Below are positions 35,705 through 44,384 of a DNA stretch of 64,000 nucleotides, one piece after another. Under the pieces are notes generated by a model that ran no database searches, was not told the origin of the DNA, and saw nothing but the letters and a program-made list of their open reading frames with translations. Position 1 is the first letter of the stretch, and each line of letters starts with the position of its first letter. Location of the stretch: the NCBI RefSeq assembly GCF_900106745.1, contig NZ_FNNV01000013.1:62001-126000 (forward strand), given 5' to 3'. The translations under genes were made by a program, and so were the position numbers. The DNA is from Paenibacillus sp. CF384. GTDB taxonomy: Bacteria > Bacillota > Bacilli > Paenibacillales > Paenibacillaceae.

Positions 35705-37180
35705 ATGCGGGGGAACGGTAAGCTCGATCGCTTCGTCGTTATCGGAGGCGGAATCAGCGGACTTAGCTCCGCTTTTTATTTGCTTAAGGAAGCGAAGCAG
35801 CGCGGCCGGGAAGCGGTCATTACGCTTGTTGATCCATCGGAGAGAATCGGCGGCAAAATCAACACGCTTCGCCGCGACGGCTTCATTATTGAACGCGGAC
35901 CGGATTCCTTCCTGGCACGCAAGACGCCGATTATTGATTTGGCTTATGATCTTGGCATCGAGCATGAATTAACCGGCACCAACCCGGCTGCCAAGAAAAC
36001 CTATATTCTTCACCACGGTAAGCTGCATGCCATGCCTCCTGGCCTTGTACTTGGTGTGCCGACTGAAATCGCGCCTTTCGCCAAGACAGGGCTGCTGACT
36101 TGGGGAGGCAAGCTTCGTGCGATGATGGACTTCGTACTGCCGGCGAGCAAAGAAACGGGCGACGAATCGATCGGAGACTTCCTGTCTCGTCGACTGGGAA
36201 GCGAAGTCATGGAGCGGGTTGCAGAGCCGCTGCTCGCGGGTATATATGCCGGTGAGCTGCGGAATTTGAGCTTGGCGGCGACATTCCCGCAGTTTCGAGA
36301 TGCGGAGCGTAAGCATGGCAGCTTGATTCGAGGGATGCGTGCCAATAAACGGAAGGCAGCTCTAGCGCCGCCAAGCGTGAGCAGAGTGCCTGCGGCCGTC
36401 AAGAACAGCATGTTCCTGACGTTTAAAAGCGGACTATCCACGATGCTGGAAGCGCTGGACTCTGCCCTGTCTAGTGTGGAGCGGCGTATGGGACGGAAGG
36501 CAGTCGCTTTCCGTCAGAACGATCCCGATGAGCATGGTGAAGATTCTGCACCATATGAAGTGCTGTTGAGCGACGGTGAGATTCTGGAGGCAGATGGCAT
36601 CGTAATTACGGCGCCTGCTTATGATGCCGCGGATTTACTGGAGCCGCACATGAACGTAGATACGCTTCGTGACATTCGTTATGTATCGGTAGCTAACGTT
36701 GTCATGGCTTTCGATAAAGCGTCGCTGGGCGTAGATTTTGATGGATCAGGGTTTGTCGTCCCTCGTTCGGAGGGGACTACGATAACAGCTTGTACATGGA
36801 CATCGGCTAAATGGCTGCATTCCAGTCCTAGCAATAAAGTGCTGCTTCGCTGTTATGTCGGCCGTGCCGGCGACGAGGCGGTTGTCGACTTGCCGGATGA
36901 TGTATTGAAAGAAGCCGTACGGAGCGACATTCGACTGGTGATGGGAATTACAGCTGAACCGCTGTTCACTGAAATTACCCGTCTGCATCATTCTATGCCG
37001 CAATATCCGGTCGGACATTTACAGAAAACCGCGCAGCTTCGTACAAAGCTGCGAGCAGAGATGCCAGGTGTATGGTTAACCGGTGCCGCATTCGATGGTG
37101 TCGGGCTGCCGGACTGCATCCGCCAAGGGAAAGAAGCTGCTTCCGGCGTCTACAAGTCGCTGCTGGGGGAGTATAAATAA
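35705..37180 (+). CDS. hemG: Coproporphyrinogen III oxidase, FAD-dependent (HemY/HemG, CgoX)
   Basis: 491 residues from ATG 35705, nine bases after AGAGGAG; the in-frame ATG 35696 touches the ribosome binding site and is unlikely. FVVIGGGISGLSSAFYL is the FAD-binding fold, followed by IGGKINTLRRDGFIIERGPDSF. The C-terminal WLTGAAFDGVGLPDCIRQG is the typical end. It oxidises coproporphyrinogen III to coproporphyrin III. The final enzyme of this route, the coproheme decarboxylase ChdC/HemQ, is not in the window. Confidence 0.95.
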   Translation: MRGNGKLDRFVVIGGGISGLSSAFYLLKEAKQRGREAVITLVDPSERIGGKINTLRRDGFIIERGPDSFLARKTPIIDLAYDLGIEHELTGTNPAAKKTYILHHGKLHAMPPGLVLGVPTEIAPFAKTGLLTWGGKLRAMMDFVLPASKETGDESIGDFLSRRLGSEVMERVAEPLLAGIYAGELRNLSLAATFPQFRDAERKHGSLIRGMRANKRKAALAPPSVSRVPAAVKNSMFLTFKSGLSTMLEALDSALSSVERRMGRKAVAFRQNDPDEHGEDSAPYEVLLSDGEILEADGIVITAPAYDAADLLEPHMNVDTLRDIRYVSVANVVMAFDKASLGVDFDGSGFVVPRSEGTTITACTWTSAKWLHSSPSNKVLLRCYVGRAGDEAVVDLPDDVLKEAVRSDIRLVMGITAEPLFTEITRLHHSMPQYPVGHLQKTAQLRTKLRAEMPGVWLTGAAFDGVGLPDCIRQGKEAASGVYKSLLGEYK

Positions 37181-37192
37181 GTCACGCCGAAT

Positions 37193-37247
37193 CAGAGTGT
37201 CGACATCGTCTAAAGCGTTTCGCTTTAGACATTGTCGGCACTCTTTT
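37193..37247 (+). terminator. Terminator of the hem operon
   Basis: A long stem AGAGTGTCGACA.TGTCTAAAGC-type pairing with GCTTTAGACA.TGTCGGCACTCT around GTTTC, ending in TTTTT. Confidence 0.9.
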
Positions 37248-37331
37248 TGGTATGCATCGATACATGCTTCGGATTATTTTGGGAAAAGAGGAAATGATAA
37301 ACACAACTTTCATGAAGGTGTGAAGCGTACC

Positions 37332-38426
37332 ATGCGTCAAAGAAAGCTCTCGGTATTACAAGTCGTTCTTCTCCTTCTTACTACCACAGTGATCACGAAT
37401 CAAAATATTATCGTTCCGCTGCTTCTGGACTCCGCGGGAAGAGATGCATGGTTTAGCGTCCTATTGGCCTTTGTCCCGGGTATTCTCTTGTTAGGCGTAA
37501 TGAAACATATTATGACTACGACCGGACAAGAAGCGATCATTCCTTGGGTAAAACGGAAATTCGGCGCTTTCGCAAGCACAATTCTGGGTTTGATCCTCTT
37601 CCTTTATTTATTCTCTAGTAGTGTCATTGCATTGAAGGATACGACCAATTGGGTGGATGTGACGTTTCTGCCGGAGACACCGGGTTTCGTGATCGCCGCC
37701 GCTTTGACCGTTATCTGTTTTTTTGCTGCTTATGCCGGACTTTGGTCGATCACGGTCTGCGCGGGGATACTGCTGCCATTTGTATTTGTATTCGAAGGGT
37801 TCATGGTCACCGCGAATATTCAATTCAAAAATTTTCATTATATGACGCCGATGTTGGCGAACGGATTTTCACCCCTATCAGATGGACTTATTTATTCAAC
37901 CAATGGAGTTCTCGAGATCCTGATTCTCCTCTTGATTCAGCAGCACTTGAAGGAGAAGGTGCGCTATAGCTCATTACTGATTTTGTTGATTATTACCGTT
38001 GGCATGATCCTCGGTCCTCTGATGGAATCCATCGTGGATTTCGGACCCGCTGAAGCAGCCAGACAGCGATTTCCTACCTTTGAGCAGTGGGGTTTAGTCA
38101 CCTTGGGCAAAAATGTCGCTCATTTAGATTTCTTATCGATCTTCGAATGGTTAAGCGGCTCTTTTATCCGAATCTCCTTATGCATGTATGTGATGGTTGA
38201 GCTCCTTGAACTGAAGAAGTCTGCCATTCGCAAACTGATCCTCTATATCATTACGATCATTATGTTTATCGTTCCGCTGCTGCCGATAAGCGATGCCTTG
38301 TTCGTATGGTTTTTGCGTGAGTTCTATTATTCCGTGTTATTGCTCCTTATTGTAGGCGTTGTGTCGTTATTGTTCCTGTTCTCGATAATCGTACGCGTGA
38401 AGGAAAGGGGGAGTCCGAGTCAATGA
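37332..38426 (+). CDS. GerAB/GerKB-family spore germination protein (second ger operon)
   Basis: 364 residues with about ten membrane helices. It shares SAGRDAWF, TFLPETPGF and ESIVDFGPAEAARQRFPTF with the gerB gene at 11660, so the two are paralogues. ATG 37332 is the natural start, since the protein then begins MRQRKLSV just before helix 1; the ribosome binding site (GAAGGTGTGAAG) is rather distant. The open frame extends far upstream into the hem terminator and hemG, which is not credible. It overlaps gerA by 4 bp. Confidence 0.9.
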   Translation: MRQRKLSVLQVVLLLLTTTVITNQNIIVPLLLDSAGRDAWFSVLLAFVPGILLLGVMKHIMTTTGQEAIIPWVKRKFGAFASTILGLILFLYLFSSSVIALKDTTNWVDVTFLPETPGFVIAAALTVICFFAAYAGLWSITVCAGILLPFVFVFEGFMVTANIQFKNFHYMTPMLANGFSPLSDGLIYSTNGVLEILILLLIQQHLKEKVRYSSLLILLIITVGMILGPLMESIVDFGPAEAARQRFPTFEQWGLVTLGKNVAHLDFLSIFEWLSGSFIRISLCMYVMVELLELKKSAIRKLILYIITIIMFIVPLLPISDALFVWFLREFYYSVLLLLIVGVVSLLFLFSIIVRVKERGSPSQ

Positions 38427-39874
38427 CGGCTGTTCTAGACCACCAATCTATCGAAGAAACATTACGAGCATTGTTCAATCGAAGCTCGGACGTCATCTTC
38501 CAGCGTGTTCGTTTATTGAGCGAAGATGAGAGCTTTGAAGTGCTGTTGATTCACTGCGAGGGGTTATCGGATAGCAAACGAATCGATCAAATCGTGATGC
38601 CGCAGCTTGAGAAGCTGCCGGCGGATCAAGTGAAAGAAGGCAAGATCGGAAACTTGTCCTTCCAACCGCTGGAAAATAACGCGCAGGCTATTGTTGATGC
38701 CGTATTCTCGGGCAAACTCCTGTTATTGTTCGATACCAACAGCTCCTTATTTATGCTTGATATCGCCAATCCTCCTCAGCGTCAGCCGGAGGAATCCAAT
38801 ACGGAAGTATCGGTAAAAGGTCCGAGGGACGGTTTCACGGAACAGATTTCTACGAATATCGCGCTGATCCGTAAACGGCTTCGCACGGAGTCGTTATGCT
38901 GCGAGAGCTATGTGATCGGCCGAAGGTCTCGGACCAAGGTGGCACTTCTCTATGAAGACGATATTATAAATCCGGCTATTATTGAGATGGCGCGCCAGCG
39001 GATACAACGCATAGATGTGGATGCGCTGGTCAGCAGCGAAGAGCTTGCCGAGGCGATTTCGGATTCGCCATTTGGCTTGTTCCCCTTGGTCGATTATATA
39101 GGACGTCCTGATTTTGCGGTGGAGGCGTTGCTGAGGGGAAGATTCATCGTCATTGTGGATGGCACGCCAATGGTATTAATTGCTCCGACTACGCTGTCAT
39201 CGCTGCTGAAGACGCCTGAAGATATTCATGCCTCCTTTCTATATGTAGCCTTCGAATCTCTGCTGAGGTATATAGGACTGTTCTTGGGGATTTGTGTTCC
39301 CGGCTTTTATATAGCGCTGACTACGTTTCACATGGATCAAATCCCGATTACAACCTTGGCAAGCGTAATCAATGTTCGAAGAGGCTTGCCAATTCCGGCG
39401 CCTTTGGAAGCTTTCCTCATGCAAATCACGTTCGAATTGTTTCGCGAAGCGGGCATCAGACTTCCGAAAGGCGTCGGACAAACGGTAACCGTCGTGGGAG
39501 GGCTGTTTATTGGACAAGCAGCGATCGAAGCGGGCTTGACTTCTCCGGCCATGCTTGTCGTTACAGCGCTGTCGATGGTCGCTACATACACATTAGTCAA
39601 TCAATCGCTTGGCGGACTCGTAACAGCGCTGCGATTATTTGTCTTAGCTTGTGCTGCATTTTTGGGTATGTATGGTTTTTTTCTGGGGATGTTCGCGATT
39701 ATTTTGTATCTATCCACGCTCGAATCCTTTGGCGTCCCGTATTTGGCACCTATGTCGCCGCCGATATTTAAAGATTTGCTCATGGCCGTCATGACCAAAC
39801 CAAGAGTGCTTAACCGCACAAGGCCCCTCATTTACAGGACTGGAGACCGCGTTAGAAAGGAGAAAACCAAATGA
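38423..39874 (+). CDS. GerAA/GerKA-family spore germination protein (second ger operon)
   Basis: 483 residues. VKGPRDGFTEQISTNIALIRKRLRT, PLVDYIGRPDFAVEALL and FREAGIRLPKGVGQTVTVVG match the first gerA gene at 12747 block by block. The soluble N-terminal domain (about 1-270) is more divergent, as expected for germinant specificity, and about five membrane helices follow. AAGGGGGAG precedes the ATG. Start and stop overlap the neighbouring ger genes by 4 bp each. Confidence 0.94.
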   Translation: MTAVLDHQSIEETLRALFNRSSDVIFQRVRLLSEDESFEVLLIHCEGLSDSKRIDQIVMPQLEKLPADQVKEGKIGNLSFQPLENNAQAIVDAVFSGKLLLLFDTNSSLFMLDIANPPQRQPEESNTEVSVKGPRDGFTEQISTNIALIRKRLRTESLCCESYVIGRRSRTKVALLYEDDIINPAIIEMARQRIQRIDVDALVSSEELAEAISDSPFGLFPLVDYIGRPDFAVEALLRGRFIVIVDGTPMVLIAPTTLSSLLKTPEDIHASFLYVAFESLLRYIGLFLGICVPGFYIALTTFHMDQIPITTLASVINVRRGLPIPAPLEAFLMQITFELFREAGIRLPKGVGQTVTVVGGLFIGQAAIEAGLTSPAMLVVTALSMVATYTLVNQSLGGLVTALRLFVLACAAFLGMYGFFLGMFAIILYLSTLESFGVPYLAPMSPPIFKDLLMAVMTKPRVLNRTRPLIYRTGDRVRKEKTK

Positions 39875-41037
39875 ACAGATTGGTCGGAGTTCTGTGTATG
39901 ACCCTGTGTGCCTGTATCATGCTTACTGGATGTTGGGATGTGAAGACAATCTCCGACTATAATTTCGTCACCGCCCTCGGTATTGATTATGCGGAAGGCA
40001 AATATAAGATTTACACCGAATTAATGGATTTCGGTTCGATCAGCAATCAAGAAGAGGGCGGAGACGGCGGGAGTGAACGAGCGACGGTCTGGGTAGGCAG
40101 GAGTGAAGGAGAGACGCTGTTTGCGGCAATTAATGAATTATACAAAACCGGGCAGCAAAGCTTGTACTGGGATCATTTGATGGCGATTGTCTTAAGCAAG
40201 AGCGTGCTGCAGAAAGATATCAACCGTTTTATTGATTCCATCCCCCGCTTTCCGCAGATCCGGTATAATTCATGGATTTTCGGGACGGATGAGTCTATTG
40301 ACGAGGTATTTAAGCACTCCACTTTTTTTAACTTTTCTCCCATCTCCAATCTCTTACACAATCCATTGGTGCTTCATAAGCAATTGTCGGTTATTGCCCC
40401 TATTCGCCTCAATAAAGTGTTGGCCAACGAAGGGGAGCCCGGAGAAACGGATCTTATTCCTACCTTAAGCATGGATAAGAAGGATTGGGAGGATAACGAT
40501 AAGCCGCAGCCTGTATTATTCATGAACGGTGCATTTGCATTAAATAACGGCAAAGCGCAGCATAGCTTCACCGAAAAACAATTAAATGGCGTGAAGTGGG
40601 TCCAGCCGCAGATGAAACGAGCCGTTATCCCCGTGGTACGGAATCATAAAGCATTCGGAATGGTGACGCTATTCAATCCAAAGAAGAAAATCCATATTGC
40701 CGCCGCCAAGGCCGGTAAACCGGTATTTGAGATGGATTTGATGTTTACGGGGATTATAGAAGAAATGTTGGATGATTCACCGGTTGAGCTCATTAGGGAA
40801 AACGCCGAAATGGGAATACGCAGCGAAGTGCTAAACACCTTTAAGATCGGGATCGCAAAGCATGTAGATCTGTATGGCTTGGAGCAGTTCTTATATCGGA
40901 ATAACAATAAAGAGTGGAAAAGGCTTAGATCATCAGGTGTCAATGGAGAACTGATGTTGACGGAGGATTCATTGAAGAAGGTGAACGTTCACGTGAATAT
41001 TCTCCATTCCGGCATGAATGACATGAAGCCGTATTAG
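39871..41037 (+). CDS. GerAC/GerKC-family germination lipoprotein (second ger operon)
   Basis: 388 residues with a lipoprotein signal peptide; the lipobox LTGC ends at about residue 21 and is followed by WDVKTISDYNFVTALGIDY, the Ger(x)C opening. SWIFGTDESIDEVFKHSTFFNFSP and the C-terminal IAKHVDLYGLEQFLYRNN are family blocks shared with the first gerC. The ATG overlaps the gerA stop (ATGA). A large terminator follows. Confidence 0.93.
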   Translation: MNRLVGVLCMTLCACIMLTGCWDVKTISDYNFVTALGIDYAEGKYKIYTELMDFGSISNQEEGGDGGSERATVWVGRSEGETLFAAINELYKTGQQSLYWDHLMAIVLSKSVLQKDINRFIDSIPRFPQIRYNSWIFGTDESIDEVFKHSTFFNFSPISNLLHNPLVLHKQLSVIAPIRLNKVLANEGEPGETDLIPTLSMDKKDWEDNDKPQPVLFMNGAFALNNGKAQHSFTEKQLNGVKWVQPQMKRAVIPVVRNHKAFGMVTLFNPKKKIHIAAAKAGKPVFEMDLMFTGIIEEMLDDSPVELIRENAEMGIRSEVLNTFKIGIAKHVDLYGLEQFLYRNNNKEWKRLRSSGVNGELMLTEDSLKKVNVHVNILHSGMNDMKPY

Positions 41038-41051
41038 AATGACGGGATAAT

Positions 41052-41107
41052 AGAAGAAGCTTACTGCATCACCGATTATGGTCGGTGCGCGGTAAGCTTC
41101 TTCTAGT
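41052..41107. terminator. Strong hairpin terminator after the second ger operon
   Basis: AGAAGAAGCTTAC.GC.TCACCGA pairs with TCGGTG.GC.GTAAGCTTCTTCT around a small loop. It is near-symmetric and lies between convergent genes; the T-run is short (TAGTTTA). Confidence 0.75.
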
Positions 41108-41127
41108 TTATAGGGTATCGGGTTCTC

Positions 41128-41667
41128 CTAATCGATCGGGGGCCCGACTTTCCCCTCACGCTCCGCCTGCTTTCGGTGAGCGACCCTACTGCTTGCGGCA
41201 GCGGCTATTGCACCCACGATATCATCGAGGAACGTGTGGCACTGCGCATCTTCTTTATCGTTCAGATGCTTCAGTATGCCGGGTTTTAATTTATCGACGT
41301 AACCGAAATTCGTAAATCCGATACTTCCGTAAACGTTCACGATGGACAGGGCAAGAATTTCATCGCACCCGTAGAGTCCCTCGTCATTTTCTATCATTTC
41401 TTGAAGCGGCGACAGCAGCTTGCCTTCCTCGGCAAGCAGATCCAACTGGATGCCGGTCAAGATGGCGTTCTGTACCTCGCGCTTCGTGAGTACAGCTTCT
41501 ACATACATTTCGCATTCCTGCATCGTGAGCTCCGGATAATAATCCTTCTGCAGAAACAGAACCAGCTCTGCGATTTGCGGCACCTCGACACCGCGTTTGG
41601 TGAGCCATTCCCGCGTAGCTTCTGCGATTTTCGTACTATTTAGGCGGTAATCACTGGACTTCGTCAT
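41128..41667 (-). CDS. Phosphatidylglycerophosphatase A family protein (YutG-like)
   Basis: 179 residues. The C-terminal two thirds match the PgpA/YutG family: GCDEILALSIVNVYGSIGFTNFGYVDKLK, then FLDDIVGAIAAAASSRVAHR. PgpA enzymes dephosphorylate phosphatidylglycerophosphate, but YutG-type proteins lack the transmembrane character of E. coli PgpA, and their activity is uncertain. AAGGGGTG precedes the ATG by six bases. It is convergent with gerC and divergent from gerM. Confidence 0.85.
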   Translation of the reverse strand: MTKSSDYRLNSTKIAEATREWLTKRGVEVPQIAELVLFLQKDYYPELTMQECEMYVEAVLTKREVQNAILTGIQLDLLAEEGKLLSPLQEMIENDEGLYGCDEILALSIVNVYGSIGFTNFGYVDKLKPGILKHLNDKEDAQCHTFLDDIVGAIAAAASSRVAHRKQAEREGKVGPPID

Positions 41668-41799
41668 CGCTACACCCCTTGTCTCAAAATGGTGGACAAA
41701 ACTGGTCTAATTGATTTGGAGGGCTCGTATATATAGTACTACAAAAGCAGAACTTGTACCAAAGCAATCGAATTATTCAAATAGGGAGGAAAATGAACA

Positions 41800-42852
41800 A
41801 TGACTTACAATCGACTGTTTCGCCGGGCTGCGCTCGCCGGAGTGCTTGCTTTGCCCATCTTGACGACCGGCTGCGGATTATTCTCACAGCCTGCCAGTGA
41901 ATCGATCGATCCACCGCAAAACAGCACCCAAAACGTTGATGCCGACATTAATCCCGGACAAACCGTAACCGAAGGCAATCAATCGCAGATGACGCTGTAC
42001 CTGAAGGACCGCAACGGCTTGCTGGCGCCGGTCACGGTATTGGCAACGCTCGGCCCGGATGAGAAGCTGGGTCAGAAAGCGCTTGAGATGATGGTGGAAG
42101 GCGGCGCCTACGAAAGCGAAATTCCGGATGGTTTCGAAGCAGTGCTGCCGAAAGGGACAACCGTGAAGGGGCTCAGTCTCGTTCCGGATCAGAAGCTTGC
42201 CGTTGTCGACTTCTCCAAATCGTTTACCGATTACAATGTATCGGACGAGCGTAAGATCGTCGAAGCCATTACTTGGACGCTGACAAGCCTTGAAGGCGTG
42301 CAGAATGTCGAAATCGATCTAGAGGGGCAGAAGCTGAGCGAAATGCCGCAGGATGGATTGCCGATCGACGATCAGTTGACTCGCGCGGTGGGCATTAACC
42401 TTGAAGCTGCCGATAATGTGGATTACAGCCAATCGACGCCGGTTACGATCTACTTCTCCGCAGTAACACCGGATAACGTGCAATACTATGTACCGGTAAC
42501 AAGACTCGTGACGCGCTCGAACAACAAAGCGAAAACGGCAATCGAGCAATTAATCAGCGGTCCGCTTAACGATCTGCCGCTGAAGGCCGTTATGACGCCG
42601 GACGTGCTGGTCAAGAATGTCACGAAGAAGAATGATGTCGTGACCGTCGAGCTGCAGGATGACAGCTACCAGCAAGGCCAGCAGGAGCCGGCCGAAATGC
42701 TGCAGGCCGTCGTGCTTGCTCTGACCGAGAATACAGGAATGAGCAAGGTTCAAATCAAGCTCAATGGCAAAACAGACTTCGTGGATACGAACAACAAGTC
42801 CTACACCGAGCCGGTCAGCCGACCTGAACATGTGAACGCCTTTAAATCGTAA
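41800..42852 (+). CDS. gerM: GerM-type spore lipoprotein
   Basis: 350 residues. A lipoprotein signal peptide ends at the lipobox TTGC (about residue 25). Two GERMN domains follow (about 65-190 and 215-335): the first begins MTLYLKDRNGLLAPV, the second VTIYFSAVTPDNVQYYVPV. In B. subtilis GerM is a mother-cell lipoprotein needed for engulfment complex assembly, cortex formation and germination. AGGGAGG precedes the ATG. A terminator follows, then the 51-bp repeat array. Confidence 0.92.
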   Translation: MTYNRLFRRAALAGVLALPILTTGCGLFSQPASESIDPPQNSTQNVDADINPGQTVTEGNQSQMTLYLKDRNGLLAPVTVLATLGPDEKLGQKALEMMVEGGAYESEIPDGFEAVLPKGTTVKGLSLVPDQKLAVVDFSKSFTDYNVSDERKIVEAITWTLTSLEGVQNVEIDLEGQKLSEMPQDGLPIDDQLTRAVGINLEAADNVDYSQSTPVTIYFSAVTPDNVQYYVPVTRLVTRSNNKAKTAIEQLISGPLNDLPLKAVMTPDVLVKNVTKKNDVVTVELQDDSYQQGQQEPAEMLQAVVLALTENTGMSKVQIKLNGKTDFVDTNNKSYTEPVSRPEHVNAFKS

Positions 42853-42869
42853 TCAAGCTGCTTGAATAG

Positions 42870-42916
42870 AAGACCTGCCGTGATGCGCCAATGGCGTGCG
42901 CGGCAGGTCTTTTTGT
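42870..42916 (+). terminator. Terminator of gerM
   Basis: AAGACCTGCCG.G..GCGC pairs with GCG..CGCGGCAGGTCTT around CAATG, then TTTTTG. Confidence 0.88.
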
Positions 42917-42979
42917 TATGAAGCGGGAGTATGCGCGGGAGCTAAATGGGAGAGTAGCAGGTGGAGGGCGGCGGATGAA

Positions 42980-43271
42980 GCGCACCAGGGGAGCTACGTG
43001 AGAGCCGATTTGGCGAAGTGAGCCAAAGCAGCGAACCAGGAAGTCTACATGCGAGCGAATTTGGCGAAATGAGCCAAAGTAGCGAACCAGGAAGTCTACA
43101 TGTGAGCGAATTCGGCGAAATGAGCCAATGTAGCGAACCAGGAAGTCTGCCTGGGAGCGAATTCGGCTATCGCAACCGCCGAATTCCCGCAGATGTGTAG
43201 CTCTGGGAGCCACACATGCGTCGCAACCGCCGAATTCCCGCAGATGTGTAGCTCTGGGAGCCACACATGCG
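42980..43271. repeat. Array of 51-bp repeats (family copy 2), with inverted terminal units
   Basis: Direct units start at 42980, 43031, 43082 and 43133 (CGAACCAGGAAGTCTACAT, then GCGAATTTGGCGAAATGAGC). They match the reverse complement of the 7861-8012 array. From 43170 two near-identical 51-bp units follow (starting 43170 and 43221, TCGCAACCGCCGAATTCCC). In reverse complement these show diverged but recognisable similarity to the direct units. Each of these two units contains the hairpin ATGTGT.GCTC/GAGC.ACACAT. The array lies in the gap between gerM and the PadR gene and shows no convincing gene. Confidence 0.88.
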
Positions 43272-43321
43272 CGGCAAGTATACAACATTTACAAACCGGG
43301 TATTATTATAAAAACAGTACC

Positions 43322-43350
43322 TTGACAGTCATAGTAGTGTGCTGTATGAT
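43322..43350 (+). promoter_or_regulatory. Promoter of the PadR-ABC operon
   Basis: A consensus TTGACA (43322-43327), 17-base spacer and TATGAT (43345-43350), 21 bp before the padR-like start. Autoregulation by PadR at this site is likely for the family. Confidence 0.75.
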
Positions 43351-43371
43351 GTGAATATGAGAGGTGATCAA

Positions 43372-43701
43372 ATGAGCGAGAACAAAATTACATCAGATCT
43401 CCTGCGGGGACATACAGATACGATGATTTTACGGCTCCTGTCCGAATCGGATCGTTATGGGTACGAAATCGTCAAGCTGATTGCCGAGCGTTCAGGCGGT
43501 GAATATGAATTGAAGGAAGCGACGATGTACTCCAGTGTCCGCAGGCTTGAAACGGACGGCGATATCGAATGGTACTGGGGGGATGAATCGCAAGGTGGAA
43601 GACGCAAGTATTTTCGAATTACCGAGAAGGGTAAAGACACCTACGTTCATAACAAAAGCAATTGGGAGTATGCGCAGCGCGTATTAGAAAACTTATTATA
43701 A
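43372..43701 (+). CDS. PadR family transcriptional regulator
   Basis: 109 residues from ATG 43372; GAGGTG lies five bases upstream. The winged helix includes TDTMILRLLSESDRYGYEIVKL, ELKEATMYSSVRRLETDGDIEW and the GRRKYFRITEKG wing, all classic PadR features. It heads an operon with a pentapeptide-repeat protein and an ABC exporter, so it probably represses the exporter until an inducing compound, often an antibiotic or envelope stressor, is bound. Confidence 0.92.
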   Translation: MSENKITSDLLRGHTDTMILRLLSESDRYGYEIVKLIAERSGGEYELKEATMYSSVRRLETDGDIEWYWGDESQGGRRKYFRITEKGKDTYVHNKSNWEYAQRVLENLL

Positions 43702-43714
43702 GGAGAGATGATCT

Positions 43715-44371
43715 ATGAATTCGAAATTAACGAGCTATCTAAACGGTGTATTTACACCTTATGAAGGTGTGAAGAGCGTCACTGAATTAAAGGCGGACCT
43801 GCATGCTGATCTACAAGAACGGTATAACGAACTGAGAGCAGAAGGGAAAGACGAAGAAACGGCTTACAAGTTGACGATTGAGAGTATCGGCGACATCGAG
43901 CAAACGATTCTGGAGGTTTCCAACCTCTCACGCTCGCTCGAGCGGCAGCTGCTGACGAACTTTAGCGCGAGCAATCTGGCTGACAGCGATTTTGCAGGCG
44001 TTACGGCGCGTAAAGGTCAATTTAATGCCAGCGCGTTACGCGGCTCCGATTTTGCAGGAGCAGACTTGACCGGGAGCACATTCAAGAGCAGCGATGTCCG
44101 CGAAGCTAATTTTGACGGCGCGAATCTAACCGGGGCGCGTTTTGACGGACAGACGTTTATCGGCGTGAAGTTTAACAAAGTGGCTTTAACTGAAGCTTCG
44201 TTCAGAGGCGCTTCCTTTCATAATGTTTCGTTCCATCCCGGATTCGTCCTCACGAATAAGTACTATAAAATGATCAAAACCATTTGCTTCGACGGCGCAA
44301 CGATGGATAAGTTGACTTATAACGCGCTTAAAGGAATGGGAGCCGATCTGTCCAACGTTTCAGTTAACTAA
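43715..44371 (+). CDS. HAAS-like (DUF1700-type) and pentapeptide-repeat protein
   Basis: 218 residues in two parts. Residues 1-90 resemble the HAAS/permease-prefix helical domain (YEGVKSVTELKADLHADLQE, YKLTIESIGDIEQTI) normally found beside PadR regulators. Residues about 95-185 form pentapeptide repeats with A-D-F/L-x-x spacing (SDFAGADLTGSTFKSSDV, ANFDGANLTGARFDG). Pentapeptide proteins of the Qnr type mimic DNA, but others have unrelated roles. It lies between padR (13 bp) and the ABC ATPase (13 bp), so it belongs to the same operon. Confidence 0.85.
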   Translation: MNSKLTSYLNGVFTPYEGVKSVTELKADLHADLQERYNELRAEGKDEETAYKLTIESIGDIEQTILEVSNLSRSLERQLLTNFSASNLADSDFAGVTARKGQFNASALRGSDFAGADLTGSTFKSSDVREANFDGANLTGARFDGQTFIGVKFNKVALTEASFRGASFHNVSFHPGFVLTNKYYKMIKTICFDGATMDKLTYNALKGMGADLSNVSVN

Positions 44372-44384
44372 GGAGGGGAATTGG

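Noticed and set aside
37083-37331. Long N-terminal extension of the second gerB protein
   Set aside because: The extension lies within hemG and its terminator; the GerAB family starts at the first membrane helix, matching ATG 37332.
43018-43200. 60-residue plus-strand ORF in the same repeat array
   Set aside because: Same repeat artefact on the other strand; no ribosome binding site or plausible protein features.
42842-43288. 148-residue minus-strand ORF with internal repeats (RIRSHVDFLVRYFGSF)
   Set aside because: It is produced by the 51-bp repeat, whose length is a multiple of three and so keeps any frame open. There is no ribosome binding site, and its 3' end lies in the gerM terminator.
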